A stretch of 37,003 bases of DNA. Source: Gilliamella intestini (GTDB taxonomy: Bacteria > Pseudomonadota > Gammaproteobacteria > Enterobacterales > Orbaceae). A model generated the notes under the pieces. The model saw nothing but the letters and a program-made list of their open reading frames with translations. It did not search any database and was not told the origin of the DNA. A program made the translations under genes and the position numbers. Positions 1 to 8,510 of this stretch are shown here, piece after piece (position 1 is the stretch's first letter; the number at the start of each line of letters is the position of its first letter). The stretch covers positions 1 to 37,003 of the forward strand of contig NZ_FMBA01000022.1 of assembly GCF_900094935.1 (NCBI RefSeq), written 5' to 3'.

Positions 1-1122
1 AAAAACTGGCGCCCAACGTTTATACCTAAACCAATTGCTGATGGTCCAGAAGTGGCCGAGGTGGTGGGACCAGCGGGTGAAGAAATCTTTACCAACAAGC
101 AGGGACAGGTGAAAGTACACTTTCACTGGAACTTATATGACGAGGCGGACGAAAAGGCATCGTGTTGGGTGCGGGTTATGCAAGGCTGGAGTGGTCGAGG
201 TTATGGATTTTATGCTATACCGCGTATTGGTCAAGAGGTGATAGTCAGTTATATAAATGGTGACATTGACAGGCCGATTATTACTGGCTGTACTTACAAT
301 GACATCATGGCCTTGCCGGTGCAATTACCCGAAAAGAAAACACAAACGGTATTTCGAACCCAAACTCACAAAGGTAAGGGGCACAATGAACTACGTTTTG
401 ACGATGCGACTGGCAATGAACTTTTGCATCTACATGCACAAAAAGATATGGATATACAGGTGCGTAATAGTAAAAATGAACGCATTGACTATGACCGTAC
501 AACTAGCATTGGACATGATGATAAGCTAGTGGTGGCTAACAATAGAATTATAACTGTGGAGCAGCAACAAGATATAACCATTAAAGCCAATAGTCTTGAA
601 AAAGTACTAGCAGATAAAAGCTTAATTGTTGATGGTGACCTGATGCAACAAGTCGCTGGCAATGTCAGCATGGACACCAAGGGCAATTTAGTATTGGAAA
701 GCCACGATAAAATCACCTTTAAAGTAGGCAATAGTTTTATTGTTGTGCATGCTGGAGGCATTGATATTAATGGTCCGAAAATTAATATTGGTCCGGTGGT
801 AAATATTTGTGATGCGGGTAGTCCATCGAGTATAAGAGCTCCGCTTAATCCTGCGATTTTAACAGCATTGGCTGGCAGCGGTATCCCCTTTATTGAGCGT
901 TGTCCGGTTGATACATCAGCAAAAGTATCCCCACCGCTTGATGAATATCAAAAAGTATTTGTATTAAAAAATGAAGAAGGTGAGCTATTAGCTAATGTTA
1001 AATATAAATTAACGTTGGGTTCAGGCAAAGTCATTGAAGGTATAACAGATAATGAGGGGCGAACTGAATGTATATTGTCTGACGAAGCTGAAAATGTGAA
1101 GTTTGAATACGTTATATCATAA
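1..1122 (+). CDS. vgrG: T6SS spike protein VgrG, C-terminal part (partial at window start)
   Basis: VgrG trimers form the tip of the T6SS needle and carry effectors. The frame is open from base 1, so the gene starts upstream; a GTG at 52 is an internal codon. The first ~100 visible residues have the gp5-like OB fold seen in VgrG (GQVKVHFHW, SCWVRVMQGWSG, PRIGQEVIVSY, DRPIITGCTYN). A repetitive beta region with alternating short strands follows (about residues 120-270), matching the VgrG needle. The last ~60 residues (KVFVLKNEEGELLANVKY to the end) look like a transthyretin or carboxypeptidase-regulatory-like domain. In enteroaggregative E. coli VgrG1 such a tail recruits a cognate effector, so this one may recruit the product of the gene starting 15 bp downstream (inference). 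Confidence 0.93.
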   Translation, partial: KNWRPTFIPKPIADGPEVAEVVGPAGEEIFTNKQGQVKVHFHWNLYDEADEKASCWVRVMQGWSGRGYGFYAIPRIGQEVIVSYINGDIDRPIITGCTYNDIMALPVQLPEKKTQTVFRTQTHKGKGHNELRFDDATGNELLHLHAQKDMDIQVRNSKNERIDYDRTTSIGHDDKLVVANNRIITVEQQQDITIKANSLEKVLADKSLIVDGDLMQQVAGNVSMDTKGNLVLESHDKITFKVGNSFIVVHAGGIDINGPKINIGPVVNICDAGSPSSIRAPLNPAILTALAGSGIPFIERCPVDTSAKVSPPLDEYQKVFVLKNEEGELLANVKYKLTLGSGKVIEGITDNEGRTECILSDEAENVKFEYVIS

Positions 1123-1136
1123 AAAAGGAATAATTT

Positions 1137-1913
1137 ATGTGTAATTCAATATCTGCCAATACAACGAATAATGTCGAAAATGTAGTAACAACTGTTACTG
1201 TAAAACACCGTTACACTAAATCAATAGATACCTCTGGTTGGTTAAAAGTAAAATTAGACCCGAGTAATGATTTTGCTTTTCTCTGTGAATATACGAAAGT
1301 CATTATTCAAAAAATTGAAGGTGGCCGAACCTATTTTTTGATTAAAGAAGGTCGATATGCTAATAATATTGCAAGTTTAAGTAATAAAAATGTGGCAAAA
1401 TGTTTAATTGACTGTTCCAGAGGGACTGGTGCAACATTAACCGTTAAAAAAATAGTCAGAAAAAGGGAAATATCTATTATTAGAAAACAAGAATTGAACC
1501 AATTATTTTCAGAGCTCAGTTTTAACGGAAATAAAGCACTAATTACCATTGATTCAGATGTGGATTATAAAGAAACAAACCCACTTAGTCCTTATCATAA
1601 ACAAATCTTGCATTCAAAACCACTACCTGATGGAACTTATAATATTTTGGCTCCATTTACAGCAGGAGACCGAGATTCAACAGATTATTATCGAACTGAT
1701 CCAAATGGGTATAAAGCATTAGCTTATGATACGGTATGGTTTCCGATAGAATATGCGCCAACATATAATAGTAATTTTGTTCATGTAGGGAATTTATCGG
1801 AAGGATGTATTACCTGTTATGAAATACAAAAATGGAATGATTTATATCACTATTTAATTAGCAATAGATCAGACAGCGATGGCAAATATGTGGGAAAACT
1901 TATAATAGGATAA
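1137..1913 (+). CDS. Candidate T6SS effector with L,D-transpeptidase-like C-terminal motif
   Basis: 258 residues, preceded by AAAGGA about 6 bases before the ATG and lying 14 bp after vgrG. The N-terminal half is beta-rich and unrecognised. The C-terminal part contains LPDGTYNILAPF, then FVHVGNLSEGCITC with H216, S221, G223 and C224. This His-x(n)-S-x-G-C arrangement resembles the active site of YkuD-type L,D-transpeptidases, which T6SS Tlde1 effectors use to attack or exchange peptidoglycan crosslinks. There is no signal peptide, as expected for a cargo delivered by T6SS, and the next gene encodes an exported protein fitting an immunity role. The family assignment rests on the short motif and the context only. 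It could be another hydrolase with a Cys-His pair. Confidence 0.6.
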   Translation: MCNSISANTTNNVENVVTTVTVKHRYTKSIDTSGWLKVKLDPSNDFAFLCEYTKVIIQKIEGGRTYFLIKEGRYANNIASLSNKNVAKCLIDCSRGTGATLTVKKIVRKREISIIRKQELNQLFSELSFNGNKALITIDSDVDYKETNPLSPYHKQILHSKPLPDGTYNILAPFTAGDRDSTDYYRTDPNGYKALAYDTVWFPIEYAPTYNSNFVHVGNLSEGCITCYEIQKWNDLYHYLISNRSDSDGKYVGKLIIG

Positions 1914-1918
1914 ATAAT

Positions 1919-2335
1919 ATGAAAACATCTATAAACACAATGATTTTGTTTTTTTTCTTTAGTTTGATAACAAATTATGCACATTCACATGTTCTAACGG
2001 ATGTACAGAAACATTACGGTAATGAGCTAATTCATGGTTTAAAATATATTAATGATAAAGCAATTGAAGTTATCGAAGCATACAATAAAGAAAACAATAC
2101 TCACAGGGAGTCATTAGAGCCCGATTTAAGAATTATTGTTGCTAGGTGTTTAGTGCCACTCAAAGCTAAATGGGCAGAATATGATCCTCATAAAAAATTG
2201 TGGAATATACCTTCGGAATATTGGTATGTGTCAGTTTCTTGTGATAAAACCGTCAGCGATATTCCCGAAAGAAAAACTTGGGATATTTATGTTCCAACCA
2301 CAAGACCATTAAAGCCAAGTCGAGTTGAAGAATAG
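1919..2335 (+). CDS. Exported protein, putative immunity protein for the upstream effector
   Basis: 138 residues. The first ~23 residues form a signal peptide (MKT, then a hydrophobic ILFFFFSLITN core, then a likely cut near AHS-H). The mature protein is small and soluble with two cysteines (in VARCLVP and VSVSCDK) that could pair in the periplasm. It starts 5 bp after the effector candidate, so the two are almost certainly co-transcribed. Periplasmic location fits neutralisation of a peptidoglycan-acting toxin delivered by sister cells. I recognise no family; the immunity role is inferred from position, size and export. Confidence 0.55.
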   Translation: MKTSINTMILFFFFSLITNYAHSHVLTDVQKHYGNELIHGLKYINDKAIEVIEAYNKENNTHRESLEPDLRIIVARCLVPLKAKWAEYDPHKKLWNIPSEYWYVSVSCDKTVSDIPERKTWDIYVPTTRPLKPSRVEE

Positions 2336-2368
2336 AAATTTATTTTAACTTAATATTAGGTTACCGGT

Positions 2369-2881
2369 ATGCCGTCTTTGTTATTACCCTTTATACCAGA
2401 TGCTCCGAGTGAGAATTATTGGTATGTTTTAGTTGATTGTGCCTTGTTAAAGGGTTTTTATTTATCATTATCACAAATTGATAATTTACGTTATAAATCG
2501 TTATTTTTGGGGACGTCTGAAGCGTCATCGGCAGAAGTTGGACCGGTATTAATTGAATTAAAACCGGCTATCCATTCATCGTTTATTTCGACGTTAGTCA
2601 CTTATCAAACAGAATACGAAACCCCAATATGGTTACAAACCCCTATTGCCTTTACCCCACTGTTTAACACACTTCGAAAATTGCTTTATGTTGAAAAAGA
2701 GGATGGCAGTCAGCATTTCTTCCGTTATTACGACCATCAGTGCTTTGCAGGTTTTTGGTCAATAGCCAGTAAAAACCCTTACTACATAGGCACCCTGTGT
2801 AAAACCCGTTGGGCTATCTGGCAATCAAGTCAACAACATTATCAGTATAACAATGACTATAAAATAGGAAATCATCCATGA
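2369..2881 (+). CDS. DUF4123 T6SS effector adaptor/chaperone
   Basis: 170 residues. It matches the DUF4123 pattern: an early YWYVLVDCALLKGFYLSL segment, a central GPVLIEL strand, a short-loop IWLQTP segment, then HFFRYYDHQCFAGFW, the usual 'FRfYDprv' signature. DUF4123 proteins (Tap/TEC) bind a specific effector and load it on the cognate VgrG without being part of the needle. The gene overlaps the next one by ATGA, showing coupled translation. By the usual order in such islands its cargo should be the 471-residue protein two genes downstream. It is slightly shorter than many relatives. Confidence 0.8.
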   Translation: MPSLLLPFIPDAPSENYWYVLVDCALLKGFYLSLSQIDNLRYKSLFLGTSEASSAEVGPVLIELKPAIHSSFISTLVTYQTEYETPIWLQTPIAFTPLFNTLRKLLYVEKEDGSQHFFRYYDHQCFAGFWSIASKNPYYIGTLCKTRWAIWQSSQQHYQYNNDYKIGNHP

Positions 2882-3627
2882 AGCTAGTGATTACTGAAAA
2901 AGATATTGATATGTTTGATGAATTGGCACAGGCTCGTGACATTACATATTACTATAGTCATTGTAAGGAAGTGTTTCCACTATGGGCTCAGTTAATGACT
3001 GAAAAAAACAGTAGACGGGTTATTGAACAGGCACTTCTAAGAGGAAAAGAAAATCAGTTCAAATTAGTTGACACTATTCGACTTTATCTAGATACCATGA
3101 TTATGTTAGGTGAACATTTTCAAATAGATATTCAGTATACTTTATTTCATAATATATTAAGTCAAACCGACGGCAATGAAATGTCGCGAGCCTCACAATT
3201 GTATGAACATTTGAATGACTACACACAAAAAGTAATAGGCGAGGATGCTACTCATTTCAAAGAAATGATATTTTTGATATCAATTAGTCAGCTACCAGTT
3301 GGAGAGGAAGATGATTTTACTATTGATATGTTACAATTTTTTAAGTTTATTTATCCCCAGAAAGTCACTTTTGCGGGTGAGGCGATTTATCAGGAGTTGA
3401 TAGAATGGGGACGTAAACAAGCATTAGTTAAATATGATTTTCAGGATTTAACGCAGCAAGCAATTTATTTATTATTTTTATTTGCCTTAGGACAACATTT
3501 TGATACTGACCTCACCCGTTATTGGCTAAATTGGTCTGATATAGCGATGCAGATAAAAGCCAACACTTACACTTTAAAAGATTTAGCTAAAACATTAGCA
3601 AAAATAGTTATAGAAGGAGTAGAGTAA
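2878..3627 (+). CDS. Helical T6SS-island protein of unknown function
   Basis: 249 residues, almost wholly alpha-helical by composition, rich in Gln, Leu, Tyr and Ile, with no signal peptide or membrane segment. It overlaps the DUF4123 gene by 4 bp and ends directly before the start codon of the next gene (stop 3625-3627, ATG 3628). Proteins of this size and style often sit between DUF4123 adaptors and effectors in gammaproteobacterial vgrG islands. A co-chaperone role is plausible but not shown by any motif I can name. Confidence 0.6.
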   Translation: MKLVITEKDIDMFDELAQARDITYYYSHCKEVFPLWAQLMTEKNSRRVIEQALLRGKENQFKLVDTIRLYLDTMIMLGEHFQIDIQYTLFHNILSQTDGNEMSRASQLYEHLNDYTQKVIGEDATHFKEMIFLISISQLPVGEEDDFTIDMLQFFKFIYPQKVTFAGEAIYQELIEWGRKQALVKYDFQDLTQQAIYLLFLFALGQHFDTDLTRYWLNWSDIAMQIKANTYTLKDLAKTLAKIVIEGVE

Positions 3628-5043
3628 ATGCCGAATACCCCTCCAATTGCCCCACCGAGCATCGGTTCAGGTAGAATTGTAGGTAGTTCTACCATACCTT
3701 GTGACAAAGTAGATATTAAAATTACAGAGGTTGAATGGCTTGAAAGTTATACTAGAGTGTGCCAACAAGATAAACCAATTGCAAATTGGAAAGTTTGGAA
3801 ATCATCAACCTCAATGACAACTACGCAAGTCAATTCGGACGATTTTTTCTATCAAGATTGTAGTGATAATCCCGCAGTTTATTTTATCCGCAGCTCTAGT
3901 ATGGCAAATCATAAAAAAATAAAGCTTAAAGTTAGACTAAAAACAGTCTGCGGTTCAGCATTGCCTATTAGTACATCTGGAAACAAGGCTAAATTAATCC
4001 TTTCATTTGGTAACAAAAAATTTATCTCGAACGAATTTAGTTTGCCAGCAAAAGATGATGAAGAATCAGTTATTCTTGAGGGTAATATAGACCAGATTAG
4101 TTGGTTAATATCCCCGACATTTTCGTTAGAGTACGAAGATAATGATACAGCTATGACAAAAAATAGTCTTTTTTCTGAAAAAATACCACTTGAGGCTTTT
4201 GTACTTTATGATGAACCAGCTAAATTTTATAAGAAAGGTGTTTGGGTTGAGGTATTGCGTTTTTTATTCAAAAATACAGATATTAATAATGACCAAGACA
4301 CTGTTGTTTCAGCAGGGAAAATAGCTAAATATTGTCACAGTGAACATGGGATGGTTTATGAGGCTGTAAATGGGAAGAGCAGTTATTTTTCCTTTGACTT
4401 TCATATACCTTATTTTATGGACGAGTCAAACAAGGGAGAGTTTGAATTAAGGGGATATTTATCGAAGACAAAGTATGGCTTATTCGGTTCTACAAAAAAG
4501 AAAAATATTGTAAATTGTTACGATCAAGCTGCGGCAGTGCAGTCATTATGTGGTGCATTAGGCATTATATCTAAATGGATTTATATGAAACCTGTTGGTT
4601 ATATAAAAACGACAAACCTAGTTGGAATTGGAAGCTGTAATAACCCTTTTTATAAATCTAATAATAGCAATAAAGTTGAATCTAGATTATTTGGTAAGCC
4701 GGGTGAAGGGACTATACGAATGGCGTTTGACAATCATGTATTTGTTAGATTAAAAGAAACAGGAATTATTTTAGATGCGACAATCGGTCCTTATATTGGA
4801 GATAAATCAGTACTAGAATATGCTAATGAAGTGTTAGATATAAAAGTTAATTTTAAATTTAATCAAAGAATTGCCAAAATTCTTGGAGCGCGGACACCGC
4901 CAGAGGAATCTGTTTATCCAAAACCATTAACTGAATTGCCTTTAACACTTGAAGCTATAGAAAAGTCTTTCAAGGGTAAATATAAAGGTCATGAACATAC
5001 TAGAGGTTATCCTCTAAAAGGAGTATCAAAAATTGTTTGGTAA
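3628..5043 (+). CDS. Candidate T6SS effector with transglutaminase-like cysteine peptidase fold
   Basis: 471 residues. A Pro/Gly-rich N-terminus (MPNTPPIAPPSIGSG) leads into a beta-rich region (about 25-280). The C-terminal part holds what looks like a transglutaminase-type triad: C297 in NCYDQAAAVQSLCGALG, H370 in FDNHVFVRL and D383 in ILDATIGPY. Order and spacing (Cys on a helix, His then Asp on adjacent strands) fit that superfamily, which includes peptidases, amidases and protein-crosslinking toxins. It sits directly after DUF4123 and helical adaptor genes and before an exported small protein, the standard effector position. Target and reaction are unknown. A partial second copy lies at 5833-6389. 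Confidence 0.65.
   Translation: MPNTPPIAPPSIGSGRIVGSSTIPCDKVDIKITEVEWLESYTRVCQQDKPIANWKVWKSSTSMTTTQVNSDDFFYQDCSDNPAVYFIRSSSMANHKKIKLKVRLKTVCGSALPISTSGNKAKLILSFGNKKFISNEFSLPAKDDEESVILEGNIDQISWLISPTFSLEYEDNDTAMTKNSLFSEKIPLEAFVLYDEPAKFYKKGVWVEVLRFLFKNTDINNDQDTVVSAGKIAKYCHSEHGMVYEAVNGKSSYFSFDFHIPYFMDESNKGEFELRGYLSKTKYGLFGSTKKKNIVNCYDQAAAVQSLCGALGIISKWIYMKPVGYIKTTNLVGIGSCNNPFYKSNNSNKVESRLFGKPGEGTIRMAFDNHVFVRLKETGIILDATIGPYIGDKSVLEYANEVLDIKVNFKFNQRIAKILGARTPPEESVYPKPLTELPLTLEAIEKSFKGKYKGHEHTRGYPLKGVSKIVW
4057..4374 (+). repeat. Direct repeat copy 1 (partner at 5833-6150)
   Basis: A 318-bp block inside the intact effector gene (residues ~144-249) recurs 1776 bp downstream with about 98% identity. 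The two copies bracket the C-terminal toxin half and the putative immunity gene, so recombination between them would delete both. Confidence 0.95.
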
Positions 5044-5821
5044 AAAAAATTTATTTATTTTGGGGATGGTTTGTTTTGTTGTTAACTTATCCAATTCATC
5101 ATTAGCATTAGCCAATATAGCACCAGAGGAAAATATTATGTCAGCCGTTGTTGTAACAAAAGAAACAATAGAATTAACACAAGAACAATTTTTTTCTCAA
5201 GAATTTGGTATTACATTAAACAAACTAACAAACTCTAATATAAAAGCTTATTTAGATTATTTCAAAAACAAAAAAATCATTAAAAATAATAATATATTTA
5301 ATTTTTCAGATTTTTTACAGCAATCTGAAGATAAACAAATTAAGCAAATGTCATTAAATACACATATAGCTGAAAAATTATCAACTGAATCTATAAATGG
5401 TAGTAATTATCGAATTGCACAAATAATGGAAACAGAATATGTTGACAATTTAAATAATAAAAAATTGGCAAAAAGAGTCGCGTTAGGGGTGCTACCCAAA
5501 GATAAGGTATCTATGAAAGATTCTGACCAATTTGTTGAAATTGAAATACTACTTTTATTTATAGAAGATGCAAACTTTATGGCTAAATTTAATTTTATTC
5601 GCAGTTTAAATACTGATAATTCCTCTGGGCGTTTTGCATATAATAAAGCGGAGTTGGGAACTTTTTCCCTTATGAATAAAGAGTCAGAAATGGAAGGGAA
5701 TATTATTGCACTTTTTCATAATAGTAATTTCAAAATATGGTATGTAAACCTTGCAGAACAAAACGTTATGGAAATTTCTCAATGGATATTTGATAATATT
5801 GAGTTTACTTTTGCTGATTAA
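5033..5821 (+). CDS. Exported protein, putative immunity protein for the transglutaminase-like effector
   Basis: 262 residues, starting at a TTG that overlaps the effector stop by 11 bp. AAAGGAG at 5017-5023 is 9 bp before the TTG, which supports this start over the ATG at 5066. The N-terminus is a signal peptide (KKNLFILGMVCFVVNLS, likely cut after ALA or ANA near residue 28). The mature part is rich in Asn, Lys and Glu with no recognised domain. Overlap with the effector gene and export to the periplasm suggest an immunity protein against a toxin that acts in the periplasm (inference). Confidence 0.55.
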   Translation: MFGKKNLFILGMVCFVVNLSNSSLALANIAPEENIMSAVVVTKETIELTQEQFFSQEFGITLNKLTNSNIKAYLDYFKNKKIIKNNNIFNFSDFLQQSEDKQIKQMSLNTHIAEKLSTESINGSNYRIAQIMETEYVDNLNNKKLAKRVALGVLPKDKVSMKDSDQFVEIEILLLFIEDANFMAKFNFIRSLNTDNSSGRFAYNKAELGTFSLMNKESEMEGNIIALFHNSNFKIWYVNLAEQNVMEISQWIFDNIEFTFAD

Positions 5822-5832
5822 TACTAATAAAA

Positions 5833-6150
5833 GATGAAGAATCAGTTATTTTTGAGGGTAATATAGACCAGATTAGTTGGTTAATATCCCCGACATTTTC
5901 GTTAGAGTGCGAAGATAATGATACAGCTATGACAAAAAATAGTCTTTTTTCTGAAAAAATACCACTTGAGGCTTTTGTACTTTATGATGAGCCAGCTAAA
6001 TTTTATAAGAAAGGTGTTTGGGTTGAGGTATTGCGTTTTTTATTCAAAAATACAGATATTAATAATGATCAAGACACTGTTGTTTCAGCAAGGAAAATAA
6101 CTAAATATTGTCACAGTGAACATGGGGTGGTTTATGAGGCTGTAAATGGG
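5833..6150 (+). repeat. Direct repeat copy 2 (partner at 4057-4374)
   Basis: Second copy of the 318-bp block. The sequence abruptly stops matching after 6150, where it switches to a more distant homologue. That marks a recombination junction. Confidence 0.95.
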
Positions 6151-6389
6151 GCATGCCAGTTATATAGAAAAAGAGCACTGGTGGAATAAAAACGACTGTT
6201 CTGATGGCGGCGATATACATCTAAGGAAATATCTTTTAAAAAAAATTAAAAAGGTCAATTGCTATGACCAAAGTGGAGCTATTCAATCATTGTGTGGCGC
6301 ATTGGGAATTAAAACTGACTGGATTTATATTAAACCAGTTGGGTATATTAACACAACTAATTTAGTCGGTATTGGTAAATGCAACAATC
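5833..6389 (+). pseudogene. Broken second copy of the transglutaminase-like effector gene
   Basis: Bases 5833-6150 match 4057-4374 of the intact gene with 7 mismatches that I counted in 318 bp. The frame (readable from 5929) stops at 6187-6189 after the homology breaks off. In another frame, from about 6208, the text reads RKYLLKKIKKVNCYDQSGAIQSLCGALGI and on to VGIGKCNN. This is a clearly diverged relative of residues ~270-330 of the intact protein and keeps the catalytic Cys. The His and Asp parts are missing. Homology ends at about 6389, where the prophage seems to begin. This resembles displaced 'orphan' toxin ends in Rhs and CDI loci. Confidence 0.8.
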
Positions 6390-6535
6390 TGAAATAGAAC
6401 ATGATAAATAATAATAGAATGATGAGATAAATGGGATATAACAAAATAAACAGGGAAATAATGAAATTGTTTTTTGAAAAAGTGTTACAAAATATGAAAT
6501 AAAAAATTGCCTAAAAAATTTTGCTCAAAAATTAA
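6390..6535. other. Putative prophage left end with transposase-site-like repeats
   Basis: This is a gene-free 146-bp AT-rich stretch between the truncated effector and the mor stop codon. It holds two imperfect direct repeats, ATAAATGGGATATAA (6427-6441) and ATAAACAGGGAAATAA (6446-6461), which could be transposase binding sites as at Mu ends. Mu-family elements begin 5'-TG; TG occurs at 6390 and at 6483. A 5-bp target duplication would be CAATC (6385-6389) if 6390 is correct. Confidence 0.35.
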
Positions 6536-6898
6536 TTAGGCGTCATTAAAATCAAACAGTGTTGGTTGTTTTTCTTTTATCATTCGTTTATGAACTCGGT
6601 CAATTACTTTCCTGATACCACGTTCAGTCATATTATATTTTTGGCTTAGCTCTGCATAGTTGTTACCTTTAAATGCATCATAGATTTGTAGATCACGTTG
6701 GTTAAGTTTAAAGATATAATCACGCGGAAATGTGAAGTTTTGGCCTCCAAATAGTTCTGAAATTGTATTTGCAATGCTATCACCTAACTGTGCTGCAATA
6801 TCTTCAGGTAAACCGTAATCCATCGCATCGTTAGCTACAGATAATGATACATGTGTTAGTAATTCATGACGTTTAATAGACATTGCAGACTTAGTCAT
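6536..6898 (-). CDS. mor: Mor/C-family late transcription activator
   Basis: 120 residues. The N-terminal ~70 residues match the Mor dimerisation part (DYGLPEDIAAQLGDSIANTISELFGG), followed by the helix-turn-helix in QRDLQIYDAF...YAELSQKYNMTERGIRKVIDRV. Mu Mor and C bind interrupted dyads just upstream of middle and late promoters and recruit RNA polymerase. This is the last gene of the leftward early operon, 3 bp after the upstream gene, so it would be made late in the early phase. No second C-like gene is visible, so this protein probably serves the two late promoters near 18076 and 25953. Confidence 0.88.
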   Translation of the reverse strand: MTKSAMSIKRHELLTHVSLSVANDAMDYGLPEDIAAQLGDSIANTISELFGGQNFTFPRDYIFKLNQRDLQIYDAFKGNNYAELSQKYNMTERGIRKVIDRVHKRMIKEKQPTLFDFNDA

Positions 6899-6901
6899 AA
6901 T

Positions 6902-7408
6902 TTACGCTCCTGTTTTGTTCTTATACCAATCCAGTGCACCGGGTATATTTTTTTCTAATTTACTAAAGTCAACACCAGCCCTATACATCTGTTCAAAATA
7001 CTCTTCATTACTGCTACGAGAGGGTTTGTCTTCTTCTTTATGTTCAACGTATGCAAATAAATGCTTAGTTGATTCATAAACAGATTTTAAGTAGTTATGA
7101 TTTTTAAACGGTTTGTATTCACCCAATGCACGCTTTGCGTGAATATTATTAACTGTTTCCCGTAGTGCGTGAGCTAGATGCCTGCTTGGTTGATATAATT
7201 TTAGAACTTCATTAATTAAGTTTACTGCTCTAGAATTACTTAAATTTGATTTTTGAGTACGAAATAAACCAATATAGGCAATCATCGGTTTAGCACAGCC
7301 ATAGCTTAAATTACTTACTAATATAAGTAGTTCTCTTCCAGAAACATCTTCGACTAATGCTTCTAAATTAATTTCGTTATGACAAATTGGGCAACGTGTT
7401 AATTTCAT
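6902..7408 (-). CDS. Early phage protein with an N-terminal CPIC motif
   Basis: 168 residues in the early operon between gemA and mor. It begins MKLTRCPICHNEINLEALVED, with a CxxC(H) knuckle that could bind zinc, then a conserved-looking GRELLILVSNLS...YIGLFRTQKSNLSNSRAVNLINEVL segment that is strongly helical. The style is that of small replication-associated or DNA-binding proteins of Mu-like phages, but I cannot name a family. Its start codon is 10 bp after the gemA stop. Confidence 0.7.
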   Translation of the reverse strand: MKLTRCPICHNEINLEALVEDVSGRELLILVSNLSYGCAKPMIAYIGLFRTQKSNLSNSRAVNLINEVLKLYQPSRHLAHALRETVNNIHAKRALGEYKPFKNHNYLKSVYESTKHLFAYVEHKEEDKPSRSSNEEYFEQMYRAGVDFSKLEKNIPGALDWYKNKTGA

Positions 7409-7418
7409 ACTTATTCCT

Positions 7419-7820
7419 TTATATGCGTGCTTGCCAACTTTTTAGGCTTTCAATTACAACCCTTGCTTGTTTTTTTGTAAGCCAATCCATCACTTCAACA
7501 CCAGTAATACGTTTTACATAAGAATTGATAGCTTTTTCAGAACGATTTTTGATTTCACCTGCATCAGCTAGTGCTAGCCATAATGATCGTATTTTTTTAT
7601 GAACTGGTTCTGTAGCAGTTATCTTCCCCGTTTTTTTTGATGATTTAACTTTAAAACCTTTTGATTTAAAGTTATTTAGAATTTTTTCCAGTTCCCAAAC
7701 AGTCATATCCTTGGTGCTAGTTTTTTTAGTTATATTCAGTAATAGATGACGATAGGTATCGTCATCAAGATTAAGTTGAGATTTTGCAATATGGATCAGT
7801 TTGATATATTTAGATTTCAT
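7419..7820 (-). CDS. gemA: GemA-like regulatory protein (Mu gp16, DUF1018)
   Basis: 133 residues. It matches the DUF1018/GemA layout: MKSKYIKLIHIAKSQLNLDDDTYRHLLLNIT at the start, a Lys-rich linker (about 50-70), then KIRSLWLALADAGEIKNRSEKAINSYVKRITGVE...WLTKKQARVVIESLKSW. In Mu, GemA modulates host gene expression and DNA supercoiling. It directly abuts the DUF2786 gene (start 7820, previous stop at 7821), showing one polycistronic early message. Confidence 0.87.
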   Translation of the reverse strand: MKSKYIKLIHIAKSQLNLDDDTYRHLLLNITKKTSTKDMTVWELEKILNNFKSKGFKVKSSKKTGKITATEPVHKKIRSLWLALADAGEIKNRSEKAINSYVKRITGVEVMDWLTKKQARVVIESLKSWQARI

Positions 7821-8510
7821 CTATTTAACCCCTATTAGTGATGGAGAATAACCTGAATTTGATACACCATGATTCAATTGAGCGGTTTTACCTTGTAAGT
7901 AACCAATAAATTGTGAAGAGTCCGAACCATTACACTTTTTAGCATCTCTAACCTTAGCGGGTGATAAATCTTTTGTCTTTCTATATTCAGCTAATAGATT
8001 TAGTTCCTCATCAGTCATTGCGAAATCTTCAATTAATTGATAAACGCCATTAACCCAGCCAACACAGAACGCATCAGCTCGGTTGATTTTAGTGATTTTT
8101 TTACAATTACCATTTTGTTGCGATAAGAATTCTTTTCGAGCTTTAACTAATTGAACACTTAAAACGTCAAAGGTATAAGCTGCTAATTGTGGTCGTTCCC
8201 TAAGTCCATAAAATGAAACCTTTCGTTTATTGTTTTCCCAAGTAAAGTAAGCTCGCACGCCAAATGCGCTTGTAATGATACTTACTAATATTGAAAAATA
8301 TCTTGGTGGTTTTTCTGCATTTGAAGGGGCATGTTTTGACACATGTTCCTCAATTTCAGATAATTCCACATCTTTATTACTGATATTATGTTTTACCATC
8401 AATTTGATGGCTTGATTCATAGCAATAGCAGCTTCGTTGGGATTTGTTGATTTCGCTAACGCTAAAAGTTTTTTGATTTTTTCAATATACTTTTCATTAT
8501 TATTTGTCAT
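7821..8510 (-). CDS. DUF2786 domain protein
   Basis: 229 residues. The first ~40 residues (YIEKIKKLLALAKSTNPNEAAIAMNQAIKLMVKHNI) are a clear DUF2786 signature. A middle region (about 70-140) with FSILVSIITSAFGVRAYFTW and YGLRERPQLAAYTFDVL follows, as usual in this phage family. Function is unknown. It is common in the early region of Mu-like phages. It overlaps the preceding small gene by 11 bp. Confidence 0.85.
   Translation of the reverse strand: MTNNNEKYIEKIKKLLALAKSTNPNEAAIAMNQAIKLMVKHNISNKDVELSEIEEHVSKHAPSNAEKPPRYFSILVSIITSAFGVRAYFTWENNKRKVSFYGLRERPQLAAYTFDVLSVQLVKARKEFLSQQNGNCKKITKINRADAFCVGWVNGVYQLIEDFAMTDEELNLLAEYRKTKDLSPAKVRDAKKCNGSDSSQFIGYLQGKTAQLNHGVSNSGYSPSLIGVK

Noticed and set aside
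52-54. GTG as the start of the vgrG gene
   Set aside because: The frame is open to base 1 and the upstream residues (NWRPTFIPKP) are typical VgrG sequence, so it is an internal Val codon.
6483-6490. TGTTACAA as the prophage left end
   Set aside because: Possible, but effector homology already stops at 6389 next to another TG, which explains the junction better.
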